A DNA stretch of 22,576 bases from Candidatus Rifleibacteriota bacterium (lineage in GTDB: Bacteria; Riflebacteria; Ozemobacteria; Ozemobacterales; Ozemobacteraceae), in the NCBI GenBank assembly GCA_029564115.1, contig JAKQQP010000371.1, positions 1 to 22,576 of the forward strand, read 5' to 3'. Below, one piece after another: positions 15,326-22,576 of this stretch. The notes under the pieces were generated by a model that ran no database searches, had not been told where the DNA came from, and saw only the letters and a list, made by a program, of their open reading frames with translations. The number at the start of each line of letters is the position of its first letter. Position 1 is the stretch's first letter. The position numbers and the translations under genes are program-made.

Positions 15326-17524
15326 ATGAATACAGCCATAATTAAAAAATTTGCCCAGAGCGCCCGCCGGGTTCTGCTCGAACAGATCGACAGAAAGCTC
15401 GAGCGGGTACTGGCACCGGCCGGCATTTATCGCCGCGAAAAAGAAACGGCGGTCAAAGAGCTTGAACGCGAGATCGCTGTGTCTGGCCGCGAACAGACAG
15501 TAAAAAGGGCCGCCTATACCTGGTTCAACCGCATCTGCGCCCTGCGCTTCATGGATGTTAAAGGCTATACGAGGGTTCGCGTCGTTTCACCCTCGCCGAA
15601 CCTTTCACAGCCCGAAATTTTAACCGAAGCCAAGAGCGGGCATATCGATGAGGTTCTGTTGCCTGAACCGGTCAGACAAAAGGTTCTACAGCTTTTAAGC
15701 CGGCAGATACCCTCAGAAAACCCTGAACAGGAAGCCTTCGCCCTGCTGTTTATCTCCTGCTGCAATTATTATCACCGCGAGATGCCTTTTCTTTTTGAGA
15801 AAATTCAGGATTACACCGAACTGCTGCTGCCCGACGACCTGCTTTCAGAAAATTCGCTGCTGCAGATGACTATCTCGGCTCTCGATGAAGCGAACTGTGA
15901 AAAGGTCGAGGTTATCGGCTGGCTGTATCAGTATTACATTTCTGAGCGCAAAGACGAGGTTTTTGCCGACCTGAAAAAGAACAAAAAGATACAGCAGGCC
16001 GATATTCCGGCAGCGACGCAGCTTTTTACGCCAGAATGGATAGTGCGTTACATGGTCGAAAACTCTCTCGGCCGTCTCTGGCTGCAGAATTTTCCGGCTT
16101 CGCCGCTGCAGAATAAAATGCCGTATTTTATTCCTGACGAGCCGGGGTCACCGATCGATGCGCAGTTCATCAAAATTGCATCGCCCGAAGAAATTCGCTT
16201 CTGCGACCCGGCCTGCGGCAGCGGTCATATTCTTGTCATTGCCTTCGATCTTCTCTATCAGATGTACGAAGAGCACGGTTACGACCCGAATCAGATACCG
16301 GCCCTGATTCTGCAGAAAAATCTCGTCGGCCTCGAAATCGACGAACGGGCGGCAGAACTGGCCGCTTTCGCCCTCAGCATGAAAGCCAGAGAAAAAGACA
16401 AACGCTTTTTCAGCCGCAAAGATGCCGCCGGCAATAGAATCGTGCCCGATATCCACACTTTTCAGAACGTTGATTTTTCTGAAGCTGAACTGACCGCAAT
16501 TCTTGCAACTGGCATCAGTATGGCGGCAAAACAGATGTCGCAGCAGAATCAGAAGCTCGAAACAAGCCCATACTGGCGCGAAATAAGCCTTCTGCATGAA
16601 GATATCGAAAGAGAAAAATTGCAGAAAGTCGAAAAGGAGTCTGCCAGACTGGGGCAGGATGATGAAAAAGGCCAGAAAGCCCTCGAAAAGGCACAAAAAA
16701 CCTTTGCCAGGAACCGGGTTCTGGCGCCTGAATTATTCGCCAATTTTCTCGATGCCATCAGGTTTTTAACTGATGTAAAAAACGTTATTGGCCTCTTCGG
16801 CAAAGAAAAGATTGAACGGCAAGACAGACTCAAAAGGGTAGCCTCAGAAAATATCTGCCGCGAAAGCTTCTTTTCTGAGTTTCTGCGCGGCCTTAATCGG
16901 GTAAAAACCTATCTTGGCAATCTCGGCGAGCTCAAATCCTTTGGCTCACTGGTTATGCCCGTGGCTGAAGCCCATGTAATAATGGATGAATACAAAAAAA
17001 CTCTCGACCGGCTGCTTGACTCCGAAACCTGCCGAAAAATCGATCAGGCTCACAGGCAATACAGCTATCTCGGGCAGCAGTTTCACGTCGTGGTCGCCAA
17101 CCCGCCATACATGGGCGGCAAGGGCATGAACCCGTCTTTGTCAGATTTCGCCACCAACTTCTACCCTGATTCAAAATCAGACCTGTTCGCGATGTTTATT
17201 GAGCGTAACCTTGAATTTGCGGCTGAAAATGCTATGGTTGCCATGATAACCATGCAGAGCTGGATGTTTTTGTCATCTTTTGCGACAATGCGAAGCAAAA
17301 TTATCGACAATTTTATCATCAGCAACATGGCGCATCTCGGGCCACGAGCCTTTGACAGCATTGGCGGCGAGGTTGTTTCAACAACCTCATTTGTGCTGAG
17401 AAAGACCCACAACCCCGCTTATCGTGGCGCTTATATTCGACTGGTTGATGGCCGGTCAGAGGCCGAAAAAGCCTCTTTGCTGCGCGAAGTGATCAAAGAG
17501 ACCGCTGCCGGTTCAGCAATTTGA
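15326..17524 (+). CDS. pglX: PglX/BrxX, N-terminal methyltransferase half
   Basis: The product is the BREX adenine-specific DNA methyltransferase, cut off after 732 residues, where the usual protein is about 1200. It carries SAM-binding motif I DPACGSG (294-300) and catalytic motif IV NPPY (592-595), then NFYPDSKSDLFAMFIER. A charged helical stretch at about 410-515 separates the motifs. The last part (GEVVSTTSFVLRK, then RLVDGRSEAEKASLLREVI) is still clear PglX, and a TGA follows KETAAGSAI. In intact homologues FYRA/FFRA and then FKKIPGSP would come within about 20 residues; here these sit in a separate ORF from 18185. So the catalytic domain is whole but the target-recognition domain is encoded apart. 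Function depends on the two pieces associating. A frame shifted by one base reads on for about 15 codons after the stop (QFDKLAKLFMQPENERF), perhaps a scar. Confidence 0.9.
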   Translation: MNTAIIKKFAQSARRVLLEQIDRKLERVLAPAGIYRREKETAVKELEREIAVSGREQTVKRAAYTWFNRICALRFMDVKGYTRVRVVSPSPNLSQPEILTEAKSGHIDEVLLPEPVRQKVLQLLSRQIPSENPEQEAFALLFISCCNYYHREMPFLFEKIQDYTELLLPDDLLSENSLLQMTISALDEANCEKVEVIGWLYQYYISERKDEVFADLKKNKKIQQADIPAATQLFTPEWIVRYMVENSLGRLWLQNFPASPLQNKMPYFIPDEPGSPIDAQFIKIASPEEIRFCDPACGSGHILVIAFDLLYQMYEEHGYDPNQIPALILQKNLVGLEIDERAAELAAFALSMKAREKDKRFFSRKDAAGNRIVPDIHTFQNVDFSEAELTAILATGISMAAKQMSQQNQKLETSPYWREISLLHEDIEREKLQKVEKESARLGQDDEKGQKALEKAQKTFARNRVLAPELFANFLDAIRFLTDVKNVIGLFGKEKIERQDRLKRVASENICRESFFSEFLRGLNRVKTYLGNLGELKSFGSLVMPVAEAHVIMDEYKKTLDRLLDSETCRKIDQAHRQYSYLGQQFHVVVANPPYMGGKGMNPSLSDFATNFYPDSKSDLFAMFIERNLEFAAENAMVAMITMQSWMFLSSFATMRSKIIDNFIISNMAHLGPRAFDSIGGEVVSTTSFVLRKTHNPAYRGAYIRLVDGRSEAEKASLLREVIKETAAGSAI

Positions 17525-17646
17525 TAAACTGGCAAAACTATTCATGCAGCCTGAAAACGAGAGATTTTGAATGAAATGGCCAGGTTGCGGTGATAAAATT
17601 AACGGCGGGCTTGAGAAGATACAATTTCATTGGAAGTGAAAAGATT

Positions 17647-17874
17647 ATGAAACAGGAAGCAATCAAACTGGAACTTATTGAATGGCTGGCAAAACTTAAC
17701 GACAGCAATACGCTGCAATATTTAAAGAAGATCAAAGATGCCGGAACAACTGATCAGGACTGGTGGAACGATCTGTCTGAACCGCAAAAGAAAGGTATTT
17801 TGCGGGGCCTGAAAGATATCGACGAAGGTCGAACTTTCGCTCACGAAGAAGTTAAAGCAAAATATGGCCTATAA
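17647..17874 (+). CDS. Antitoxin of a RelE/ParE-type module
   Basis: This 75-aa protein is typical of small antitoxins paired with ParE/RelE toxins. It has an N-terminal helix (KQEAIKLELIEWLAKL), a DWWNDLSEPQKKGILRGL middle and a tail IDEGRTFAHEEVKAKYGL that resembles the toxin-embracing strand of addiction-module proteins (G..hsHEEV...). The ATG at 17647 has GGAAG ten bases upstream. A GTG at 17590 is a longer alternative and looks less likely. It overlaps the toxin ATG by eleven bases, the usual arrangement for coupled synthesis. The pair lies inside pglX. Antitoxins of this kind usually repress their own promoter, but I find no convincing promoter in the 122 bases before it (17525-17646), so the BREX message may supply transcription. 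Confidence 0.75.
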   Translation: MKQEAIKLELIEWLAKLNDSNTLQYLKKIKDAGTTDQDWWNDLSEPQKKGILRGLKDIDEGRTFAHEEVKAKYGL

Positions 17875-18157
17875 GCTTTACTGGTCAGAAGAAGCGGTTA
17901 GTAATCTCGAAGAAATCCTGAATTATCTAAACGAAAACTGGTCAGCCAGGGAAGCAGATAATTTCAAACAGAATCTCGGTCTGCAACTTGACCTGATCGT
18001 TAACAATCCGTGCATGTTTCCAGTTTCGAATTTTATTCCGAGGCTTCGCAAGGCGGTTTTGAGCAGAAAAACCACTGTTTTTTACGAAGTTAAAGGTAAA
18101 GCCGTTTATCTTGCCTACTTACACATAAATCGAAAAGACATAAAAGAACTGAAATGA
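17864..18157 (+). CDS. RelE/ParE-family toxin
   Basis: This 97-aa protein starts YKLYWSEEAVSNLEEILNYL, then a basic helix (READNFKQNLGLQLDLI), the NNPCMFPVS turn, LRKAVLSRKTTVFYEVKG and a C-terminal VYLAYLHINRKD. These match the ParE/RelE fold: an N-terminal strand, two helices, and a conserved sheet with a basic patch and an aromatic next to it. Family members either cut mRNA at the ribosome or poison DNA gyrase; the sequence does not decide which, though the arrangement (LRKAV and VFYEV) is nearer ParE-like. It begins inside the antitoxin gene and ends seven bases before an ATG at 18164, and 28 before the better start of the pglX C-terminal half. It is not expected in a BREX operon. Confidence 0.8.
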   Translation: MAYKLYWSEEAVSNLEEILNYLNENWSAREADNFKQNLGLQLDLIVNNPCMFPVSNFIPRLRKAVLSRKTTVFYEVKGKAVYLAYLHINRKDIKELK

Positions 18158-18174
18158 TCACAGATGTCCAAAGC

Positions 18175-18179
18175 GAGGA
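18175..18179 (+). promoter_or_regulatory. Ribosome binding site of the pglX C-terminal half
   Basis: GAGGA at 18175-18179 ends five bases before the ATG at 18185. This is a better start than the ATG at 18164, which has no such site, and it shows that the C-terminal half is set up for separate translation. Confidence 0.55.
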
Positions 18180-18184
18180 AAATA

Positions 18185-20035
18185 ATGCCTGACCAGAACA
18201 TAACACCCCGGCAGTCGCCCACAACCCCCGAAGGCAAAACCAGCACCAATGCTAAAAAGCATTTTTTCCGCGCCGCCGCCGCCGACTTCAAAAAAATCCC
18301 CGGCAGCCCAATCGCTTATTGGGTAAGCAATCGGTTTTTCAAACTATACTTTGAAAAGCTTTTAAATAACATCTTTGAAGCAAAGGAGGGTGTTGGCACA
18401 AGAGATGACGAAAATTTTATGAGGCTTTCCTGGGAAGTTTCAAAATCAAATGTTGCAAAAGAAAAAAGATGGATTCTTACCGACAAAGCAGGTGATTTTA
18501 GAAAATGGTTTCTTGGCTTTAATTATCTTATGGATTGGGAAAATGATGGCTATCGTATAAGAAATTATAGAAATTCTGATGGGTCATTAAGATCAAGACC
18601 GCAAAATACTCAATACTTGTTTAGGGAGGGCGTTTCGTGGGGGAAAATTGGATCAGGAAAGCCCAGCTTCCGGTATAGGCCAGAAGGTTATGGTTTTAAC
18701 GATGCAGCACCAACTTTATTTGGCAAAAATCTATTTAGTCTTCTCGGTTCTTTGAATTCCAAGATAGTTCAAAAAATTCTGGAGATAAGAGGAAGCACGA
18801 TTAACATCACTACTGGAGTTGTTCTAGAAATACCGTCTCTGGAGAATTTTGATTCCACAAAAAAAGAGGAATTAGTAATTAAAGCGGTTAATGTCGCTAA
18901 ATTTGACTGGGACTCTTACGAGACCTCGTGGGATTTTGGGGAGTTGCCGCTGCTGCGGGCGGAATTCAGGCAGGACAGTCTCGAACAGACCTATGAAATC
19001 GTGCGTGAGCACTGGAAACAGATGTGCCTCGAAATGAAACGGCTCGAAGAAGAGAACAACCGCATCTTCATCGAGGCCTATGGCCTGCAGGATGAACTGA
19101 CACCCGAGGTGCCCTGGCGCGAAATTACCCTGACCTGCAACCCCTTTTACCGTTATTCAAAAAAGGCTGAAGCCTCTGAAGATACTGACGAAGCGCAGGC
19201 TGAGAATGACGAGGCCGGGAGCGAAATCGAGAGCCCTGCCGAGGCTGAAGATGATGCTTTGGCTGATGCCGGCGCCGAATTTCCGTGCGATGCGGCTCTT
19301 GAAGAGCGCCTGCTTGGCGATACGATGCGCGAGCTGATCAGCTACGCGGTCGGCTGTATGTTCGGCCGCTATTCTCTCGACAAACCCGGTCTGATTCTTG
19401 CCGACCAGGGTCAGGGGGTCGAAGAATACCTGCAGCAGGTTCCTGAACCAAGTTTTACGCCTGACCGCGATAACGTGCTGCCGATTCTCGAAGAAGAATA
19501 TTTTATCGACGATATTGCCGAAAGATTTAAAAAATTCATCAAAGTCGCCTTTGGCGAAGCCAGTTACCAGAAAAACCTCGAATTTATCGAAAAGGCGATC
19601 GGCAAAGACATTCGCCGCTACTTTCTTAAAGATTTTTACAACGACCATGTGAAACGCTATAAAAAACGACCGATTTACTGGCTGTTCTCTTCGCCAAACG
19701 GCAGTTTCAATGCCCTGATCTATATGCACCGCTACCGCCACGATACCCCAAGCCAGGTTCTGAACCACTACCTCAGGGTCTATATCGAAAAAATCAACAC
19801 GCGCAACCGCGACCTCGAGCAGCTGAAACTTTCGGCTTCGGCCAGCCCGCGCGACCAGAACCAGGCCGCCAAAGAGATCGACAGAAATAAAAAAATTCTG
19901 CGCGAACTTGAAACCTACGAGCGCGAAATCGTGTTTCCGCTTGCTGCCAGAAGGCTTGAAATCGACCTCGATAACGGGGTAAAAAACAATTACCCGCTTT
20001 TCGGCAAAGCTTTGAAAAAAATCACCGGGATCTGA
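18185..20035 (+). CDS. pglX: PglX/BrxX, C-terminal target-recognition half
   Basis: The product is 616 aa from the ATG at 18185, or 623 from 18164. After about 25 unrelated residues it joins the PglX family at HFFRAAAADFKKIPGSPIAYWVS, the hallmark that in intact enzymes follows the methyltransferase domain. Next comes the variable recognition region (KWFLGFNYLMDWENDG, RPQNTQYLFREGVSW, FRYRPEGYGF) to about residue 240, then conserved FDWDSYETSWDF, WREITLTCNPFYRY, ISYAVGCMFGRYSLDKPG and the C-terminal helical part ending LFGKALKKITGI. An acidic low-complexity insert occupies about residues 325-365. It has no SAM-binding motif, so it needs the N-terminal half for activity. The reading frame is free of stops and the conserved segments are retained, which argues against simple decay. 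It ends six bases before pglZ, within the operon. Confidence 0.88.
   Translation: MPDQNITPRQSPTTPEGKTSTNAKKHFFRAAAADFKKIPGSPIAYWVSNRFFKLYFEKLLNNIFEAKEGVGTRDDENFMRLSWEVSKSNVAKEKRWILTDKAGDFRKWFLGFNYLMDWENDGYRIRNYRNSDGSLRSRPQNTQYLFREGVSWGKIGSGKPSFRYRPEGYGFNDAAPTLFGKNLFSLLGSLNSKIVQKILEIRGSTINITTGVVLEIPSLENFDSTKKEELVIKAVNVAKFDWDSYETSWDFGELPLLRAEFRQDSLEQTYEIVREHWKQMCLEMKRLEEENNRIFIEAYGLQDELTPEVPWREITLTCNPFYRYSKKAEASEDTDEAQAENDEAGSEIESPAEAEDDALADAGAEFPCDAALEERLLGDTMRELISYAVGCMFGRYSLDKPGLILADQGQGVEEYLQQVPEPSFTPDRDNVLPILEEEYFIDDIAERFKKFIKVAFGEASYQKNLEFIEKAIGKDIRRYFLKDFYNDHVKRYKKRPIYWLFSSPNGSFNALIYMHRYRHDTPSQVLNHYLRVYIEKINTRNRDLEQLKLSASASPRDQNQAAKEIDRNKKILRELETYEREIVFPLAARRLEIDLDNGVKNNYPLFGKALKKITGI
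18330..18910 (+). other. AT-rich target-recognition segment inside the pglX C-terminal half
   Basis: A hand count gives 20 G/C in 60 bases at 18361-18420 against 30 in 60 at 18961-19020. The low-GC block coincides with the recognition region and returns to the local level at about 18905, where the conserved FDWDSYETSWDF stretch begins. This is the pattern expected if specificity segments are exchanged between pglX genes by recombination in conserved flanks. Confidence 0.55.
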
Positions 20036-20041
20036 GGAAAT

Positions 20042-22549
20042 ATGCAGGAAAAAATCATTCAGGCGCTGACCAGCCTCTTCGAAAAACACCGCATCGTCAT
20101 CTGGTATGACGAAAAAAAAGAATTCGACTCCGGCTTTGCCGGCATCAACCCCGGCAATGTCAAAAAACTGCGCCTCGACAACAACGAATTCGCGATCAAA
20201 CAGCAGCTGCTGATCAAAGACCCTGACAGCCGTTATCTGGTTTACAAGGCCGGGGCACGCCCCGAAAACATCGGCAACTGGCTGCTCGACATCGAACTGG
20301 CCAATGCGGTTTTTTCGACCGACCAGAGTGCTCTGCTGCTCAACGAACTCGAGCTTGGCCCCGAATACGCCGAAATTACCACCGGGCACAGCTTCTTTTT
20401 CGGGGCCGCAACCCGCAAGAACTCTCTTAAAGAGCTTCTCGACCCCCGCGATTCGCTGGCGCGCGTCAGAATGAAAATGCTGGCGGTAATCGCCGGCAGC
20501 AGCCCCGATCTCGAAGCGATAATTGCTGCGCTGTTGAAAGAACATGCCGAAAACCGCAACGAAATTGCCGGGCTGCTCGAAAAATGCGGTCTGAACCGTT
20601 TTTTCTGGTCAGAAATCAGGCGTGATTACGATTATGACTATGAAAAACCCAATATAAAAGACTTCGCCCTGCGCCTGTTTCTTGACTGTTTCAATATCGA
20701 GGCGGGTATTGTCAGCCGTACGGCCGGGCAGAAGACTCTGGCCATCAGCTGTATTCCGCTGCTGAAAGGCTGGAAAGACAACTGGAAAAACACCGAAGCC
20801 TTCAAAAGCCTTGCCAGACGTTACGAAGAAGATCTCGAAATCGAGAAAAGGCTCGAGGCAATTCCGCTCAAAAAGAAAATCGGGCTCGATTATTTTGAAG
20901 TCATCGAGCGGTCAATTATCAGAGAACTCGTCAGCCAGGTAGATCAGAACCTGATCGGTCAGACCGATTGCGCCGAAATAATCAGGCTGCGCAAAGAAAG
21001 CTTCTGGTACAATAATTATGCCGAGGTTTACAACGCCATAAAAGCGGCGTCTGAGTTCTTTGCCGCCATAGATGGCGGCAACTTCACGGCCCAGTGCCTG
21101 AACAGCTGCTTCAATCTTTATGCCGACAGCTGGTATCGGGTCGACCAGCTTTTCAGGCAATATATCAGAAGCCTGCGTGCCTGTGGCTATGTAACTCTGC
21201 TTGCCTGTCTGACGGTTAAAATCGAAAACCGCTACATCAACAGCTTTCTGGCACCGCTGAACAACTGCTGGTTGAGCCTGCAGAACGACTGCTGGAAGTT
21301 TCCGGCGGGGATCAAAATGCAGAACCGCTTTTTTGCCGAATACCCCGGTGATTATCTTAAAAACGGGCGAAAAATGGTAGTGATAATTTCTGATGCCATG
21401 CGTTATGAAGTTGGGGAAGAACTGTGCCGCAGCATCAACCGGCAGGACAAATACGAGGCCGGGCTGGATCGCATGCTGACACTGCTGCCCAGTTACACTC
21501 AGCTCGGCATGGCGGCCCTGCTTCCCCATGACAGGCTGCTGATAAAAGACAAAAACACGGTTCTGGTCGATGATATGCCATCAGCCGGAACCGAAAACCG
21601 CAAAAAAATTCTGCAGGCGAGAGTCAAAAAATCGCTGGCGATCGAAGCTGAAAGCATCACGAACATGGCCGGCCCCGAGCTTAAAGAGCTGGTGCGCGAC
21701 CATGATCTCATCTATATTTATCACGACCTGATCGATTCGGTGGGCGATAAGAGAGACACGCAGGATCGTGTTTTCGAAGCGGTCGAAAATACTGTTGAAG
21801 AGCTGGTTAAACTGGTAAAGAAACTTATGGGCTCGAATGTCAGCTCGATCGCCATCACCGCTGACCATGGTTTTCTCTACCAGAACAAGCCGCTGCAGGA
21901 TGAAGACTACGCTGACGACGAGCTGGAAGGCGACGAGATACTGGCTGAAAACCGGCGTTTTATCATGGGCAAAGGCCTGGTTGAAAGTGAAAGCGTCAAG
22001 AAATACACCTCGGCCCAGATCGGTCTGGCCGGTGACTTTGAAATGCTTATTCCCAACTCGCTCTTCAGGCTGCGCAAGCGCGGTTCAGGCGACCGTTTTG
22101 TGCACGGCGGCGCGACGCTGCAGGAAACGGTCATACCGGTAATCAAGGTTAAAAAGAAAAGAGAAAGCGATACCGACCGGGTCGGGGTAAAGATACTGCG
22201 TGAGGGCAGCTCTACCATTTCTACCGGTCAGTTCGGTCTGAAGCTGTATCAGGAAGAACCGGTCAGTGAAAAGAAAATGCCCGTTACTCTCAGAATCGGT
22301 TTGTACAGCCATGATAACGTGCTGATTTCGAATCAGCGTGAAATTACCTTCAACTCGACCGCCGCGTCGCCGCGCGAGAGAGAGACGGTTTTGAGCCTGG
22401 TCTTGAACAACCGGTCTGGTGAATATGAAAAAACCCAGGTGTTTCTGCGCCTTGAGGAGCAATGCGAGGGCACGTCGCACTTCAAGACCCAGACAGAAGA
22501 AGTCTATTTTCTGAAAAAGAAAATAGATTCAGACTTTGATCAATGGTAG
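20042..22549 (+). CDS. pglZ: PglZ/BrxZ, alkaline-phosphatase-like BREX protein
   Basis: This 835-aa protein has the PglZ fold of the alkaline-phosphatase superfamily. Metal-site motifs are visible: VVIISDAMRYEVGEEL with Asp451, and ITADHGFLYQ with Asp608 and His609. The first 400 residues, with KHRIVIWYDEKKEFD near the start, match the usual PglZ N-terminal domain. The C-terminal part holds IPNSLFRLRKRGSGDRFVHGGATLQETVIPV, a signature segment, and then a beta-rich end. In BREX, PglZ is required for protection and for methylation; its substrate is not settled (nuclease activity has been described for some). The ribosome binding site GAGGA overlaps the stop of the upstream gene. brxL begins eight bases after its TAG. 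Confidence 0.95.
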   Translation: MQEKIIQALTSLFEKHRIVIWYDEKKEFDSGFAGINPGNVKKLRLDNNEFAIKQQLLIKDPDSRYLVYKAGARPENIGNWLLDIELANAVFSTDQSALLLNELELGPEYAEITTGHSFFFGAATRKNSLKELLDPRDSLARVRMKMLAVIAGSSPDLEAIIAALLKEHAENRNEIAGLLEKCGLNRFFWSEIRRDYDYDYEKPNIKDFALRLFLDCFNIEAGIVSRTAGQKTLAISCIPLLKGWKDNWKNTEAFKSLARRYEEDLEIEKRLEAIPLKKKIGLDYFEVIERSIIRELVSQVDQNLIGQTDCAEIIRLRKESFWYNNYAEVYNAIKAASEFFAAIDGGNFTAQCLNSCFNLYADSWYRVDQLFRQYIRSLRACGYVTLLACLTVKIENRYINSFLAPLNNCWLSLQNDCWKFPAGIKMQNRFFAEYPGDYLKNGRKMVVIISDAMRYEVGEELCRSINRQDKYEAGLDRMLTLLPSYTQLGMAALLPHDRLLIKDKNTVLVDDMPSAGTENRKKILQARVKKSLAIEAESITNMAGPELKELVRDHDLIYIYHDLIDSVGDKRDTQDRVFEAVENTVEELVKLVKKLMGSNVSSIAITADHGFLYQNKPLQDEDYADDELEGDEILAENRRFIMGKGLVESESVKKYTSAQIGLAGDFEMLIPNSLFRLRKRGSGDRFVHGGATLQETVIPVIKVKKKRESDTDRVGVKILREGSSTISTGQFGLKLYQEEPVSEKKMPVTLRIGLYSHDNVLISNQREITFNSTAASPRERETVLSLVLNNRSGEYEKTQVFLRLEEQCEGTSHFKTQTEEVYFLKKKIDSDFDQW

Positions 22550-22557
22550 GAAAAATC

Positions 22558-22576
22558 ATGAGTAAACTCGACGACA
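22558..22576 (+). CDS. brxL: BrxL start (Lon-like protease/AAA+ BREX protein), cut by window edge
   Basis: An ATG at 22558 follows AGGAAAAATC after the pglZ stop. Only six codons are present (MSKLDD). Its position directly after pglZ and the LDD-type start fit brxL, which completes the type 1 gene set. The identity rests mainly on the expected order, not on sequence. Confidence 0.6.

Noticed and set aside
15326..20035. Insertion sequence or invertible recombinase cassette as the cause of the pglX split
   Set aside because: No transposase, recombinase, terminal inverted repeats or target duplication is visible between the halves.
19157..20545. 462-codon reverse-strand ORF opposite the pglX C-terminal half and pglZ
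   Set aside because: It is a shadow of two well-supported genes. Its Val/Phe-rich composition arises from reading Glu/Lys-rich coding DNA backwards, and it spans a gene boundary.
1..22576. CRISPR array, tRNA or rRNA genes
   Set aside because: I saw no regularly spaced repeats and no tRNA- or rRNA-like sequence in the non-coding gaps.

Overview
The window comes from a bacterium of moderate G+C content with strong AAGGAG-type ribosome binding sites. I cannot name the phylum from the sequence. It holds a type 1 BREX phage-defence operon, a very large helicase-nuclease gene next to it, and a short stretch of apparently ordinary chromosome.

Layout: (1) Positions 1-1109, all on the minus strand: the start of a tyrosine-phosphatase-like gene with a good sigma70 promoter and a palindrome inside that promoter, a 166-aa protein built from two copies of one domain, and a 70-aa small protein. 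(2) Positions 1110-1381: a divergent intergenic region with a nested palindrome. (3) Positions 1382-8500, plus strand: one AT-rich gene for a 2372-aa DUF4011-type superfamily 1 helicase with a transglutaminase-like patch, a PD-(D/E)xK/Vsr-like nuclease domain and a DUF3320-like C-terminus. This resembles the single-gene helicase/nuclease defence proteins. (4) Positions 8570-10293, minus strand: a small operon that I do not recognise (a short broken ORF, a multi-pass membrane protein and a protein with one Sel1-like unit), with a near-consensus promoter pointing away from BREX. (5) Positions 10431-22576, plus strand: brxA, brxB, brxC, pglX (N-terminal half), a toxin-antitoxin pair, pglX (C-terminal half), pglZ, and the first codons of brxL.

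The most unusual point is pglX. The methyltransferase half (DPACGSG and NPPY motifs) stops at residue 732. A RelE/ParE-type toxin and its antitoxin follow. The target-recognition half then resumes with its own ribosome binding site at 18175-18179 and an ATG at 18185. Both halves look intact at the protein level, so this may be a two-subunit PglX, comparable in layout to separate M and S subunits of type I restriction systems, with a toxin-antitoxin pair locked into the operon. The recognition region (about 18330-18910) is much more AT-rich than the rest of the operon, which suggests exchange of specificity.

In the expected scheme BrxX/PglX, together with other BREX proteins, marks host DNA. 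BrxC (ATPase), PglZ (phosphatase-like), BrxB, BrxA (DNA-binding) and BrxL (AAA+/Lon-like) take part in methylation and/or in blocking phage replication. The helicase-nuclease gene probably adds an independent layer of defence.
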